The notes: a model not told the origin generated them from the letters alone. A stretch of DNA of 64,000 nucleotides from Pannonibacter indicus (GCF_001418225.1 NZ_LIPT01000002.1:186001-250000), one strand, 5' to 3'; positions 28,101 through 37,946 are shown, numbered from the stretch's first letter. Numbers and translations: made by a program.

Positions 28101-28130
28101 CGCCCCGGTCAAAAGCCGGGGCGTTTTGTT
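28101..28130 (+). terminator. intrinsic terminator after rpsA
   Basis: CGCCCCGG/CCGGGGCG stem (28101-28108, 28116-28123), loop TCAAAAG, then TTTTGTTTG. Confidence 0.92.
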
Positions 28131-28224
28131 TGTGCGGGGGCATCTCTCGCCAAGACGGAACGGCGCGTGTAGTCTGCCGCCTCTGCCCCGGATGCCGGGG
28201 CGCTGGAAGGACGCCGGGACGCTC

Positions 28225-28635
28225 ATGATCCGCTTTGACCTCAATCCCCGCCTTGAAGGCGACAGCCTGCACGTGACCGATCTGCCGCTGTGCGCAGTGC
28301 GGCTGATGAAGGATGCCAATTATCCCTGGGTACTGCTGGTGCCGCGCCACAGCGACCTGATTGAGATCATCGATCTTTCCGAAGAGGACCGGCTGCAGCT
28401 GATGCGTGAGATTGCCCGTGTCAGCGAGGCGCTGCGCGCCATCACGGTCTGCGAAAAGCTGAATGTCGGCGCCCTTGGCAACATGGTCTCCCAGCTCCAC
28501 CTGCATATCATTGCCAGATTCCACGAGGACCCGGCCTGGCCCGGCCCGGTGTGGGGCGCCGTTCCGGCAAAGCCGTATGAACCGGGCGTCGCGGAAGATC
28601 TGATCAACCGTCTGCGCTCCGCGCTGGAAGTCTGA
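28225..28635 (+). CDS. HIT family protein (nucleotide hydrolase/transferase-like)
   Basis: 136 residues. HIT-superfamily fold with FDLNPRLEGDS near the start and the motif QLHLHIIARFHEDPAWPGPV. The usual motif is H-x-H-x-H; the first His is Gln here, while the two catalytic-region His remain. Members hydrolyse nucleoside phosphoramidates or related dinucleotides. The chosen ATG follows GGGACGCTC, since longer frames run into a terminator and lack conservation. nudC lies 30 bases downstream; both act on nucleotides. Confidence 0.85.
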   Translation: MIRFDLNPRLEGDSLHVTDLPLCAVRLMKDANYPWVLLVPRHSDLIEIIDLSEEDRLQLMREIARVSEALRAITVCEKLNVGALGNMVSQLHLHIIARFHEDPAWPGPVWGAVPAKPYEPGVAEDLINRLRSALEV

Positions 28636-28665
28636 GCCGAAGCATTTCCGAGGGAGACTGAACCG

Positions 28666-29622
28666 ATGGCATCTGACGCTGTGGCCCTGGCAAACACACC
28701 GGCCGGCATGAGCTTTACCGTGAACCCGCTGGACCGCTGTTCGGAGCTGCGCGGCAAGACGGAGTGGCTCATCGAACAGATGACCCGGCCCGATGCCCGG
28801 TTCGTAGCCTCCACTGCAGGAAAGCTGGTGCTGACCCGTGAGGGTGGCGCGCCCTCGATCCGCCATGGCCGGGCCGGTGCCGGCCGGCTGGGTTTTGATC
28901 CGGCGGAGGCCATTCTGCTGGATCTGGAAGGGGATGAGCGCCGTCCGCTGTTCGCCTTCGCCTGCACCGGCACGGACGAGGAACTGGAACTGCGGCCGGA
29001 TCTCGAGGTCATCGATCTGCGCAGCCTGGCCGTCCGCGCCGATCTGCCGGAGGCCGATCTGAGCGCGCTGGCGCAGACGCGTGCACTTGTGCACTGGCAC
29101 ATGAGCCACCGTTTCTGCTCGCGCTGCGGCCAGAAAAGCGTCATGGCAGAGGCAGGCTACAGGCGCGATTGCCCGGCCTGCGGAGCCATGCATTTCCCGC
29201 GCACGGATCCGGTGGTGATCATGCTCATCACCCATGGAGACAAGGTGCTGCTGGGCCGCCCGCCGCGCCTTGCGGAAGGCATCTTCACCGTCCTGGCCGG
29301 TTTCATGGAGCCGGGCGAGACCATCGAAGACGCGGTGCGGCGCGAGACTTACGAGGAAACGCGCATCCGTGTGGGTGATGTCTCCATTGTGCTCAATCAG
29401 CCATGGCCCTTCCCCGCCAACCTGATGCTGGGCTGCACGGGCAAGGCGCTGACGGATGAAATTGCCTTCGAGCAGGACGAGCTGGAAGCCTGCCGCTGGT
29501 GTGACCGGGCAGAAGTCCGCCAGATGATGGCCGGCACCCATCCACTCGGCCACCGCACCCCGCCGCCCATCTCCATTGCCCATCAGCTGATCGCAGGCTG
29601 GCTGGCGGAGGAAGGCGCATGA
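28666..29622 (+). CDS. nudC: NAD(+)/NADH pyrophosphatase (Nudix)
   Basis: 318 residues. Cleaves NAD(H) to NMN(H) + AMP and in E. coli decaps NAD-RNA. The order is normal: N-terminal NUDIX-like domain, zinc ribbon with CSRCG and CPACG, then a Nudix domain. The Nudix box GFMEPGETIEDAVRRETYEE is good, but the following residues are TRI, with Arg where the family has Gly. The NudC specificity motif SQPWPFPxS appears as NQPWPFPAN. Function is therefore likely but not certain to be unchanged. Coupled by ATGA to the transglycosylase gene. Confidence 0.88.
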   Translation: MASDAVALANTPAGMSFTVNPLDRCSELRGKTEWLIEQMTRPDARFVASTAGKLVLTREGGAPSIRHGRAGAGRLGFDPAEAILLDLEGDERRPLFAFACTGTDEELELRPDLEVIDLRSLAVRADLPEADLSALAQTRALVHWHMSHRFCSRCGQKSVMAEAGYRRDCPACGAMHFPRTDPVVIMLITHGDKVLLGRPPRLAEGIFTVLAGFMEPGETIEDAVRRETYEETRIRVGDVSIVLNQPWPFPANLMLGCTGKALTDEIAFEQDELEACRWCDRAEVRQMMAGTHPLGHRTPPPISIAHQLIAGWLAEEGA

Positions 29623-30836
29623 GACTGGTTCACCGCAGGCTCCTTTCTGCACTTCTGCCGCTTTCTGCGCTTCTTGCCGCCCTCTGCCCGGTACAGGCCG
29701 CCTATGAGGCCGAGTTCCGTGCCTTCCTGTCCGGCAAGGTGGCGCCTGCCGCCCGCGCCGCCGGCGTTCCGCAATCCGTGATCGACCGGGAACTCGCCGG
29801 CCTGACGCCGGATGAAAAGTTGCCTGGCCTCAGCCGCCCGGACCGGCCGGAAGCCCCGCCTGCCGTCAATTTCCAGGCCGAGTTCAAGGCCCCCGGCGGC
29901 TATTTTCAGGATAAGCAGTTCCGCGCACTGGCAGGTCCGGGCCGCAGCCTGATGCAGAAACATGGCGCCACCCTGAAGGCGGTGGAAGCGCGCTATGGCG
30001 TTCCAGCGCGGATCATCGTCGCCATCTGGGGCCGGGAGACCGGCTATGGCGCGGCGAAGATCCCGCATGACGGCCTGCGCGTGGTGGCGACCCGCGCCTT
30101 CATGGGCGAACGGCGGGAATTCTTTCTGGGTGAGACGGTGGCCGCGCTGCAGATCCTTGCCGATGGTCATATCACCCGCGCTGAACTGAAAAGCTCCTGG
30201 GGCGGAGCCATGGGCCAGCCGCAGTTCCTGCCCTCATCCTTCCTGAAATATGCCGTCGATTTCGATGGCGACGGCCGCCGCGACATCTGGCGCTCCGTGC
30301 CCGACACGCTGGCCTCCATCGCCAATTATCTCAGCCAGCACGGCTGGGAGCGCGGCCGCGACTGGGGCTATGAGGTGGTCCTGCCGCCGTCCGTCTCCTG
30401 TTCCCGAGAGGGGCCGGACCAGCAGCAGGCGATCTCCCGCTTTGTCCGCGAGGGCGTCACCCGGGTGCGCGGGCGCGAATTTCCCAAGGCCGAACTCGGC
30501 AAGTCCGCCAATATCCTGATGCCCGCCGGGCGCCATGGCCCGGCCTTTCTGGCGACGGCAAACTTCTATGTGCTGAAGGCCTATAACGAGAGCGATGTCT
30601 ACGCCCTCTTTGTCGGACACCTCGCCGACCGCTATGGCCGCGACGAGGGCTTTGCCGCGAACTGGGACCCCACGCCGCATCTGTCCCGCGGCGCCGTGCG
30701 CGACCTTCAGCTGAAGATGCAGAAGGCAGGCTATGACGTCGGCAAGCCCGACGGCCTCATCGGCTTCAAGACCCGCCGGTCGCTTGGCATGATGCAGGAA
30801 AGAGCTGGCCGCACTGCAACATGCTGGCTGGAGTGA
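29619..30836 (+). CDS. MltB-family lytic murein transglycosylase with PG-binding domain
   Basis: 405 residues with a signal peptide (LLSALLPLSALLAALCPVQA). The SLT_2/MltB catalytic domain (about 80-320) has the catalytic Glu in AIWGRETGYG and SSWGGAMGQPQFLPSSFLKY. A PG_binding_1 domain is at the C-terminus (AVRDLQLKMQKAGYDVGKPD). It cuts the glycan chain to 1,6-anhydroMurNAc ends in the periplasm. No lipobox cysteine at the cleavage site, so probably soluble. The last residues (TCWLE) end early compared with relatives that run on past TCWP. Confidence 0.9.
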   Translation: MRLVHRRLLSALLPLSALLAALCPVQAAYEAEFRAFLSGKVAPAARAAGVPQSVIDRELAGLTPDEKLPGLSRPDRPEAPPAVNFQAEFKAPGGYFQDKQFRALAGPGRSLMQKHGATLKAVEARYGVPARIIVAIWGRETGYGAAKIPHDGLRVVATRAFMGERREFFLGETVAALQILADGHITRAELKSSWGGAMGQPQFLPSSFLKYAVDFDGDGRRDIWRSVPDTLASIANYLSQHGWERGRDWGYEVVLPPSVSCSREGPDQQQAISRFVREGVTRVRGREFPKAELGKSANILMPAGRHGPAFLATANFYVLKAYNESDVYALFVGHLADRYGRDEGFAANWDPTPHLSRGAVRDLQLKMQKAGYDVGKPDGLIGFKTRRSLGMMQERAGRTATCWLE

Positions 30837-30931
30837 GAGAGATAGCCTCCCTCACCCCGCCGTATTGTACCAGGGCCGTGAGATACTTACACATCACGCC
30901 TTGAGCATGCTCATACACCGCACGGGCTGGA

Positions 30932-30967
30932 CCAAATCCCGATGACTCAAGCGTCACCTGGATTTGG
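30932..30967. repeat. 36-bp palindromic intergenic element, copy 1
   Basis: CCAAATCCCGATGA, loop CTCAAGCG, then TCACCTGGATTTGG (12 of 14 pair). A related element is at 58884-58918. Here it runs over the 3' end of the chemoreceptor gene and supplies that gene's stop codon. It looks like a REP-type dispersed repeat. Confidence 0.6.
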
Positions 30968-33011
30968 CATTTCGCCCCTCGCTGGTCTCGTCGAGACGCT
31001 TGAGGAATGCGATGCGGTCCATGACCTGTGCAGAGCCCTGCTGGTGCATCTGGCTGATTTCGGTCAAGTCATGCAGTGAGCGTTCGATGTTGCCGGCCTG
31101 AGCGAACACCTCATCCACCCGTAAAACAATTTGCTTGTACCGTTCGCCCTCGCGTGCGAACTGGTCACGGGTGGCATCGATGATCCCGCCCAGCTCGCCG
31201 AGTGACACCTCGATATCGCCAATGGCCTTCTGGGTGTGGCCAAGCGAAGCCTTGGTGTCATTGGCGAGCTTCTTCACTTCCCCGGCCACCACGCTGAAGC
31301 CTTTGCCTGCTTCTCCCGCACGGGCCGCCTCGATGGTGGCGTTGAGGGCGAGAAGGTTGGTCTGAGCGGTGATGTTGTCGATGATCCCGAGCACCTGGCG
31401 CAGGGAGTTGAGCGATTCAGCCACACTGCCGAACTTACTGGCGAGCTGAGCGGATTTGTCTTCCCCCGCGCCCTCCGCAGTCTCGCTATCAACCGCCATG
31501 GCACCGCGGATGTTGTTGATCACGTTGCCAACTTCCGACACCTCCGCCAAGACATTTTCGATCCGGCTGGAGGCCCCCAGGTAATGGGCAATGTCATCCA
31601 CCACCTGCGAACGCAGCATATTCAACACCTGCACCTGATTGAGGCGGCGGCGGGTGAAGTACTCGACGAAGCTGGCGTAGTGGATGGGGAAGTTGTCGAT
31701 GAACTCGTCCTTCCAGCTGCGGCCGTCGTTCTCGAAGAAGACGAGAGCAACAAGCGTCTGGTTGATGTTAACGCCCAGAAGCTCGCCGAATGTCGAGAAC
31801 CCGGCGACCGGCGCAGGCCAAAGCCCCGTGGCATTGCGCAGCTCCGGGCCATTGGACAGGCGCCGCAGGATGCAGTCGTTCATCATCACCGCAACCGGCT
31901 TCGGCTTGCCGGACAGGAACTGGCCGATGTCCCGGCGGGTCTGCTCGATGAAGCCTGTTGCTTCCAGGAGGTAGAGCGCATCACCCGGCGCAATGTCGCA
32001 GTAGAAGGTGATGACTTCGTTCTGAAGATCGATACCGGAAATCGAGCGGACGAAAACCTCACCGCCGATCTCCACGCCGCAGGTGCGGTTCTGCAGCGCC
32101 TTTTCCAGCCCGTCCGGATTGACACCAAGGGCATGCGACAGGGCTCTGACAAGGGAAATGGTCTGGCCTGAGGCCGGGTCCATCACCGCGCTCACCGTGC
32201 GCCGGTCCATGTCGGCATCCACAACGACAAAACGGGTCTGTGTCTTGCGGAAGTTGTGGCTGCGCATCACACCATAACGGTAGGCGTCGGCAACCTTGAT
32301 GAAGACGACGACAGCATGGTTCTCCAGCACACGCTTTCCGTCAAAAAGCCGCGTGGTCTTGAAGTCCAGCGTGCCGCCGGCCGAACCGCCGATGAAGCAG
32401 CAAGGGTACCGCCGGGTGCGGTAGACCGCTTCCATGAAGTAGTTTTCGGAGAGCGACAGGCCGTCGATGAAGGTCAGCGCAAAGGCAGATCTGGCCTCCA
32501 GCGGGAAAGAGGGGCGCACGTTTTCCAGGCCGGACATGATGCGATGAATGCGGCTTTCCCGGTCCAGCGGCTTTTGTCCGCCGCGCAGGTCCTCGCTGTG
32601 CAGCGGCACGGCAAAGACTTCGGCCTTCTCCACGAGAGCACCTCCGAACACCTGCAGCACGACAGAGCGCCAATTGCCCGAGGCACTGCAGTAAACACCT
32701 TCGCCCGCTTCGGCGCACAATTCCCCTGCGGTGGTGGTGCCGATGACCATGGCCCCTTCCGCAAGGCACTGCAGCCGGCTCATCACGGTCTGGAAGTCTA
32801 CATTCGGCGAGACATAGGCCAGAACCAGACGGGGCGCAGAGCCATTGATTTGAAGGTCTGCCGCAGCGAGGCCGGACAGGCTGTCATCCGTCCGAATCGT
32901 GCGCACGGGCGGCCCGGCGTGCTCTCCCTGCTCTGCCGCGGCTTCCATCTTGGGCACCGGCAGGTTCTGCGTCTCTATTGCTGCCTCCGGCCTGCGCTTC
33001 ATCCCGAACAT
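30954..33011 (-). CDS. soluble chemoreceptor: FIST_N-FIST_C sensor domains with MCP signalling domain
   Basis: 685 residues with no membrane segment. FIST_N covers about 50-245 ([52 protein letters not shown]) and FIST_C about 255-410 ([11 protein letters not shown] and [10 protein letters not shown] at the end). From about 455 a coiled coil leads to the MCP hairpin [24 protein letters not shown] domains are thought to bind small ligands such as amino acids. It would signal through CheW/CheA from the cytoplasm. No CheR-binding pentapeptide is seen at the C-terminus, and the last codons come from a palindromic repeat. Confidence 0.92.
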   Translation of the reverse strand: MFGMKRRPEAAIETQNLPVPKMEAAAEQGEHAGPPVRTIRTDDSLSGLAAADLQINGSAPRLVLAYVSPNVDFQTVMSRLQCLAEGAMVIGTTTAGELCAEAGEGVYCSASGNWRSVVLQVFGGALVEKAEVFAVPLHSEDLRGGQKPLDRESRIHRIMSGLENVRPSFPLEARSAFALTFIDGLSLSENYFMEAVYRTRRYPCCFIGGSAGGTLDFKTTRLFDGKRVLENHAVVVFIKVADAYRYGVMRSHNFRKTQTRFVVVDADMDRRTVSAVMDPASGQTISLVRALSHALGVNPDGLEKALQNRTCGVEIGGEVFVRSISGIDLQNEVITFYCDIAPGDALYLLEATGFIEQTRRDIGQFLSGKPKPVAVMMNDCILRRLSNGPELRNATGLWPAPVAGFSTFGELLGVNINQTLVALVFFENDGRSWKDEFIDNFPIHYASFVEYFTRRRLNQVQVLNMLRSQVVDDIAHYLGASSRIENVLAEVSEVGNVINNIRGAMAVDSETAEGAGEDKSAQLASKFGSVAESLNSLRQVLGIIDNITAQTNLLALNATIEAARAGEAGKGFSVVAGEVKKLANDTKASLGHTQKAIGDIEVSLGELGGIIDATRDQFAREGERYKQIVLRVDEVFAQAGNIERSLHDLTEISQMHQQGSAQVMDRIAFLKRLDETSEGRNAKSR

Positions 33012-33306
33012 GCCAGTTCTCTCCCGAACTCAGACTCATTCCCAAAAGGAAACAGAGCCCAACTCTCAGGGATAGCGCATAACAAAGTGTAAACCCGATC
33101 GAATAACAACGGCCCAAAAGAGGTACTTCAGACGAAATAAACCTGTATGGCACAAAAAACCGGCCAACTACCTCTGAGTAAATACAAATACCTAGGCTAA
33201 AATACCAACTCTACAAAGGACTTGAGACACTGCGCTCAGCGCCTTAAGCAAACCCGGACGCAGCATGGATTTGCACCCGGCGGGACGAGCTCGCAGGGGA
33301 CCGGTA
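33012..33306. other. AT-richer promoter region of the chemoreceptor gene
   Basis: 295 bases, clearly less GC-rich than the surroundings, between the chemoreceptor start and the yejF stop. It contains AT stretches such as GGTATTTTAGCC on the minus strand (around 33190-33210), loosely like the motif before the flagellar genes. No gene and no certain promoter. Confidence 0.4.
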
Positions 33307-34938
33307 TCACTCACTCACCACTCCGGCATCGGCCGTTTCCAGATTGAAGGCGGCGGACATGAGGGCGCGGGTGTAGTCGGACGCGGGATTGGTAAAGACC
33401 TGTGTCGCCGGACCTGCCTCCACCACCTTGCCATGGCGCATGACGATGACGTCATTCGCCAGCGCCCGCACCACCTTGAGGTCGTGCGAGATGAACAGAT
33501 AGGCAAGGCCGCGCCGCATCTGCAGATCGCGCAGGAGATCCACCACCTGCGCCTGCACGCTCATGTCGAGGGCAGACGTCGGCTCGTCCAGCATGACGAA
33601 TTTCGGCTCAAGCACGAGGGCACGGGCGATGGAAATACGCTGGCGCTGGCCGCCGGAAAACTCATGCGGATAACGGAAGCGGGAGGCAGCATCGAGCCCC
33701 ACTTCCTCCAGTGCCTTGGCAACGATCCGGTCCCGCTCTGCCTCGTTCAGGCGCGGCTGATGCACCTGCAGTCCCTCGCCAACGATATCAGCGACCGACA
33801 TGCGCGGGCTGAGTGCGCCGAAAGGGTCCTGAAACACGATCTGCATGTCGCGCCGCAGCGGGCGCATGTCATCCCAGGAGAGGCCCGAGATGGTCTTGTC
33901 CTTGAAACGGATGGCGCCCTGAGAGGAAATCATGCGCAGGATGGCAAGGCCCAGCGTCGTCTTGCCGGAGCCGCTTTCGCCGACGATGCCCAGCGTCTGC
34001 CCCTCTCGCAGGGTGAGGTCAATGCCGTCCACCGCCTTCACGTGCCCCACGGTGCGGCGCAGCAGGCCACGGCGGATGGGAAACCACACCTTCAGGTCCT
34101 TTGTCTCCACCACCACCGGGCGGCTCAGGTCCTCGGCAGGCGGCTCACCCTTGGGCTCGGCAGCCAGCAGATGGCGGGTGTATGCGTGCTGGGGATTACG
34201 GAACACCTCTTCCACCGGCCCCTGCTCGACAATCTCGCCCTTCGTCATCACACAGACCCGGTCGGCGATCTTGCGCACGATGCCAAGGTCATGGGTGATG
34301 AACAGCATGGCCATGCCGCGCGCCGTTTGAAGGTCCTTCAGGAGCTTCAGGATCTGCGCCTGCACGGTCACGTCGAGGGCCGTGGTTGGCTCGTCGGCAA
34401 TCAAGAGCTCAGGCTCATTGGCCAGTGTCATGGCAATCATGACACGCTGGCGCTGGCCGCCGGACAGCTGATGAGGATAGGAGCCAAGGCGGCTCTCCGG
34501 CTCGGGAATGCCTACCTGCGTCAGCAGTTCCAGCACCCGCGCCCGTGCGGCCTTGCCGCCCATGCCGCGATGGACCTTGAGGATTTCCTCGATCTGCCGC
34601 TCCACCGTATGCAGCGGGTTGAGCGAGGTCATCGGCTCCTGGAAGATCATGGAAATGTCGTTACCTCGAAGCTTGCGCATCTCCTCTTCGCTGGCTGACA
34701 CAAGCTCCTTGCCCTTGAAATGGACCGTCCCGCCCGGATGGGACGCGGCCGGATAGTTCAGGAGCTTGAGGATCGACATGGCCGTTACCGACTTGCCCGA
34801 TCCGCTTTCCCCCACCAGTGCCAGCGTTTCGCCGGGCCGCAGATCGAAGCTCACCTTGTTGACCGCAAGGCTGGTCGCGCCACCTTGCGTAAAGGCGGTG
34901 CAGAGATCCTTGACGGAAAGAAGCGGCGTGTCGGTCAT
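33307..34938 (-). CDS. yejF: peptide ABC transporter ATP-binding protein (two ABC domains, YejF-like)
   Basis: 543 residues. Two complete Opp/Dpp-type ABC domains: Walker [10 protein letters not shown] and GESGSGKTT, signatures [13 protein letters not shown] and [15 protein letters not shown], Walker [13 protein letters not shown] and [12 protein letters not shown]. It energises the YejBE permease for oligopeptide (in E. coli microcin C) uptake. ATG 34938 is preferred to GTG 34950, which would overlap the PIN gene. It is the last operon gene and is separated from yejE by a toxin-antitoxin pair. Confidence 0.92.
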   Translation of the reverse strand: MTDTPLLSVKDLCTAFTQGGATSLAVNKVSFDLRPGETLALVGESGSGKSVTAMSILKLLNYPAASHPGGTVHFKGKELVSASEEEMRKLRGNDISMIFQEPMTSLNPLHTVERQIEEILKVHRGMGGKAARARVLELLTQVGIPEPESRLGSYPHQLSGGQRQRVMIAMTLANEPELLIADEPTTALDVTVQAQILKLLKDLQTARGMAMLFITHDLGIVRKIADRVCVMTKGEIVEQGPVEEVFRNPQHAYTRHLLAAEPKGEPPAEDLSRPVVVETKDLKVWFPIRRGLLRRTVGHVKAVDGIDLTLREGQTLGIVGESGSGKTTLGLAILRMISSQGAIRFKDKTISGLSWDDMRPLRRDMQIVFQDPFGALSPRMSVADIVGEGLQVHQPRLNEAERDRIVAKALEEVGLDAASRFRYPHEFSGGQRQRISIARALVLEPKFVMLDEPTSALDMSVQAQVVDLLRDLQMRRGLAYLFISHDLKVVRALANDVIVMRHGKVVEAGPATQVFTNPASDYTRALMSAAFNLETADAGVVSE

Positions 34939-34942
34939 TGGG

Positions 34943-35407
34943 TCAGGCACCTTGGGTTCTCAACATCGTCAGAGCGGCCTCATCAAGGCCAAGCTTCTGC
35001 AATGGGGCAGGCGGCGTCAGGCGCCGGTCCAGAGACATGAAATACGTTGCATTGGCTGAAAGAGCCGCCGCCAGATGAAGCCTGTCCGGCAAACGAACCT
35101 TGGCCGAGAGACTTGTGGCGAGATCAGCTGCGACAAACATGTGATCTCGCAGCACAGGCAAGAGAGCAACGTAACCACTGTCAATCAGAAGCGTTTCGTA
35201 GGTGGAGCGGATCAATTTCCGGTCTTCAGCACCAAACTCTGCTGAACGGAAGGACAAGACCTCTGCAAGCGTCAGCTCGCTCGTCACGGCACTCAGTTTC
35301 CTATGAGCGACCAGACGCAGGACTTGCCGGACGCATTCTGCGGCCGGATCGTTAGCCAATCCCTCGATCGCGCTGATGAACACCATGGTATCGAGGTAAA
35401 GCAGCAT
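34943..35407 (-). CDS. PIN-domain protein, VapC-like toxin
   Basis: 154 residues. PIN fold with the acidic pattern YLDTMVFISAIEG (first Asp), ELTLAEVLSF (Glu), DRLHLAAALSANATYFMSLD (Asp...Asp), so the metal site for RNA cleavage seems intact. The start overlaps the antitoxin stop (TGATG), the usual coupling of toxin-antitoxin pairs. Inserted between yejE and yejF, in the same direction. Target RNA unknown. Confidence 0.85.
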   Translation of the reverse strand: MLLYLDTMVFISAIEGLANDPAAECVRQVLRLVAHRKLSAVTSELTLAEVLSFRSAEFGAEDRKLIRSTYETLLIDSGYVALLPVLRDHMFVAADLATSLSAKVRLPDRLHLAAALSANATYFMSLDRRLTPPAPLQKLGLDEAALTMLRTQGA

Positions 35408-35646
35408 CAGCTCTGCTGCCCCCACCCGTCGCGCTCGGCATCAAGGACCTCTGCGAGAGCCTGAGAGGACAAGCGAAGCCCCGCAGGAACCTGCGCAAAA
35501 AGCGCCTCCAGACTATGGCCGGCCTGCTGATGCTCAAGACCTGGTCCTTCTACAGTCACCTGCACACGCGTACCGGCAGGAAGGCCTGCGCGCAGGTCTT
35601 CTGGCAGGTTCTCGACCGGGTACCCTGTCTTGACGATCCTGTTCAT
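35407..35646 (-). CDS. probable antitoxin of the PIN toxin
   Basis: 79 residues with a strong AAAGGAG 7 bases before the ATG. It starts RIVKTGYPVENLPEDLRAGL, a short segment followed by a strand (RVQVTVEG) and a helical C-terminus (LSSQALAEVLDAERDGW), as expected of a small DNA-binding antitoxin with a toxin-wrapping tail. I do not recognise a named antitoxin family. Its position directly before and overlapping a PIN gene is the main evidence. Confidence 0.72.
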   Translation of the reverse strand: MNRIVKTGYPVENLPEDLRAGLPAGTRVQVTVEGPGLEHQQAGHSLEALFAQVPAGLRLSSQALAEVLDAERDGWGQQS

Positions 35647-35672
35647 GGCCAAGCTCCTTTGGCGCAAGTCTA

Positions 35673-36827
35673 TCACACAAAACTCTTGCGCGGATCGAAG
35701 GCGTCGCGCACCGCCTCGCCGATGAAGATCAGCAGGCTCAGCATGAGCGAGATGACGAAGAAGCCGGTGATGGCGATCCACGGGGCCTGAAGGTTGTTCT
35801 TGCCCTGCGCCAGCATTTCGCCCAGCGAGGCGGAGCCGGGCGGCAGGCCGAAACCGAGGAAATCCAGCGCCGTCAGCGTCGAGATCGAGCCGTTGAGGAT
35901 GAAGGGCATGAAGGTCAGCGTCGCCACCATGGCGTTGGGCAGAAGGTGCCGCCACATGATCGTGCGGTTGGACACGCCGAGCGCACGGGCTGCGGCGATA
36001 TATTCGAAGTTCCGCCCGCGCAGGAATTCCGCCCGCACGACGCCCACGAGCGACACCCATGAGAAGGCAAGCAGGATGAAGAACAAGGTCCAGAAGCCGG
36101 GTATCAGCACGGAAGAGATGATGAGGATGAGATAGAGCGTTGGGATGGCGCTCCAGATCTCGATGAAACGCTGGAACAGCAGGTCCACCCAGCCGCCATA
36201 AAAGCCCTGCACCGCACCGGCGGCAATGCCGATACCGGAGGAGGCAATGGTGAGAACGAAGCCGAAGATGACCGAGATGCGGAACCCGTAGACAAGGCGG
36301 GCGAGGATATCGCGGCCCTGATCATCGGTGCCGAGCCAGTTCCAGTTGCCCATGGTGCAGCCGGGATCTTCCGCACCCAGCGGATAGCGGGCACAGCGCT
36401 GCTCCTTGTCCATCATCCAGGAGGGCGGCGCCGGGGCCGGCACCGGAATGTCGCGGTTGACCGTCCGGTAGGAATAGCGTACCGGCGGCCAGATCATCCA
36501 GCCATTGGCGCTGATCTCGTCCTGAATGAAGGGATCGCGGTAATCGGTGACGGCGAGAAATCCGCCGAACTTCTCTTCCGGATAGTCAATCAGAACCGGT
36601 GCCAGCAACTCGCCCTTGTAGGAGACGAGCACCGGCTTGTCGTTGACCAGAACCTCCGCAATGAGCGACAGGCCGAAAAGCACGAGGAAGATCCAGAGTG
36701 ACCAGTAACCGCGCCGGTTGGCCCGGAAATTGGCAAGGCGGCGCTGGTTGATCGGCGACAGGGAGAAGCGGCCGCGCGGGGCAGGCGCTGCCACGGGAGA
36801 GGCGGATTCCGTGCTGGTGCTGTCCAT
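35673..36827 (-). CDS. yejE: peptide ABC transporter permease YejE
   Basis: 384 residues, long for DppC relatives because of a periplasmic insert after the first helix (residues about 70-160), typical of YejE. It starts with NQRRLANFRANRRGYWSLWI. Five further helices, with an EAA-like loop EYIAAARALGVSNRTIMWRH. Three bases separate it from yejB. It forms the channel with YejB. Confidence 0.92.
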   Translation of the reverse strand: MDSTSTESASPVAAPAPRGRFSLSPINQRRLANFRANRRGYWSLWIFLVLFGLSLIAEVLVNDKPVLVSYKGELLAPVLIDYPEEKFGGFLAVTDYRDPFIQDEISANGWMIWPPVRYSYRTVNRDIPVPAPAPPSWMMDKEQRCARYPLGAEDPGCTMGNWNWLGTDDQGRDILARLVYGFRISVIFGFVLTIASSGIGIAAGAVQGFYGGWVDLLFQRFIEIWSAIPTLYLILIISSVLIPGFWTLFFILLAFSWVSLVGVVRAEFLRGRNFEYIAAARALGVSNRTIMWRHLLPNAMVATLTFMPFILNGSISTLTALDFLGFGLPPGSASLGEMLAQGKNNLQAPWIAITGFFVISLMLSLLIFIGEAVRDAFDPRKSFV

Positions 36828-36830
36828 GGC

Positions 36831-37946
36831 TCAGACCTCCCGGCTTTCAAAGTCGATCCGGGGATCGATCCAGGTGTAGGTGAGATCGGAGAGGAGGTTC
36901 ACCAGAAGCCCCATGAGCGAGAAGATGTAAAGCGTCGCAAAGACCACCGCATAGTCCCGGTTGATGACCGATTCAAAGCCGAGCAGCCCCAGACCATCGA
37001 GGGAGAAGATAGTCTCGATCAGCAGTGATCCGGCGAAGAAGGACGAGATGAAGGCGCCGGGGAAGCCCGCCACCACGATCAGCATGGCATTGCGGAACAC
37101 GTGGCCATAGAGCACCTGGCGCTCTGTCAAGCCCTTGGAACGGGCGGTGATCACGTACTGCTTGCGGATTTCGTCGAGGAACGAGTTCTTGGTGAGCAGG
37201 GTCGTGGTGGCAAAGGCGGAGAGCACCATGGCGGCCAGCGGCAGGGTCATGTGCCAGAAGTAATCCGCGATCTTGCCAAAGAGCGACAGTTGTTCCCAGT
37301 TGTCGGAGGTGAGGCCGCGCAAGGGGAACCAGTCGTAGAAGGAGCCGCCGGCAAACAGCACGATCAGCAGCACGGCAAAGAGGAAGCTGGGGATCGCATA
37401 GGCAACGATGATCACCCCTGACGTCCAGATATCGAAGCGCGAGCCATCCTTCACCGCCTTGCGGATGCCGAGCGGGATGGAAATCGTGTAGGAAATCAGC
37501 GTCATCCAGATGCCGAGTGACATGGAAACCGGCAGCTTTTCCTTGATCAGGTCAATGATGCGGATGTCGCGGAAATAGCTCTCGCCGAAATCGAAGCGGG
37601 CATAATTCCACAGCATGGTGAGGAACCGCTCCAGCGGCGGCTTGTCGAAGCCGAACTGAGCCTCGAGCTGCTTGATGAAATCGGGATCCAGCCCCTGTGC
37701 ACCGCGGTATTTCGAGCTGACGCTGTCGCCGGCGGTGGCCTGCGCCTGTCCGCCCGCACCGCCGAAGTCGCCGCCGCCACCGCCGCTGATGCGCGATGTG
37801 GCCGAAACATCGGTGCCCGAAAGCTGGGCAATGACCCGCTCCACCGGACCTCCGGGGGCAAACTGGATGATGACGAAATTGATCGCCATGATCCCCACAA
37901 GCGTCGGGATCATGAGGAGCAAGCGGCGGAGAATATAGGCGCCCAT
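36831..37946 (-). CDS. yejB: peptide ABC transporter permease YejB
   Basis: 371 residues. DppB-type permease (YILRRLLLMIPTLVGIMAIN, FAPGGPVERVIAQL) with a Gly-rich periplasmic loop (about 55-65), a YejB trait, and the docking loop YVITARSKGLTERQVLYGH. Preceded by the two binding-protein genes and followed by yejE. Confidence 0.92.
   Translation of the reverse strand: MGAYILRRLLLMIPTLVGIMAINFVIIQFAPGGPVERVIAQLSGTDVSATSRISGGGGGDFGGAGGQAQATAGDSVSSKYRGAQGLDPDFIKQLEAQFGFDKPPLERFLTMLWNYARFDFGESYFRDIRIIDLIKEKLPVSMSLGIWMTLISYTISIPLGIRKAVKDGSRFDIWTSGVIIVAYAIPSFLFAVLLIVLFAGGSFYDWFPLRGLTSDNWEQLSLFGKIADYFWHMTLPLAAMVLSAFATTTLLTKNSFLDEIRKQYVITARSKGLTERQVLYGHVFRNAMLIVVAGFPGAFISSFFAGSLLIETIFSLDGLGLLGFESVINRDYAVVFATLYIFSLMGLLVNLLSDLTYTWIDPRIDFESREV

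Noticed and set aside
26323-29652. 1109-codon open frame antisense to rpsA, the HIT gene and nudC
   Set aside because: It mirrors the codon structure of three certain genes on the other strand, has no family features (monotonous Asp/Ala/His/Leu runs) and no ribosome site. A GC-bias shadow.
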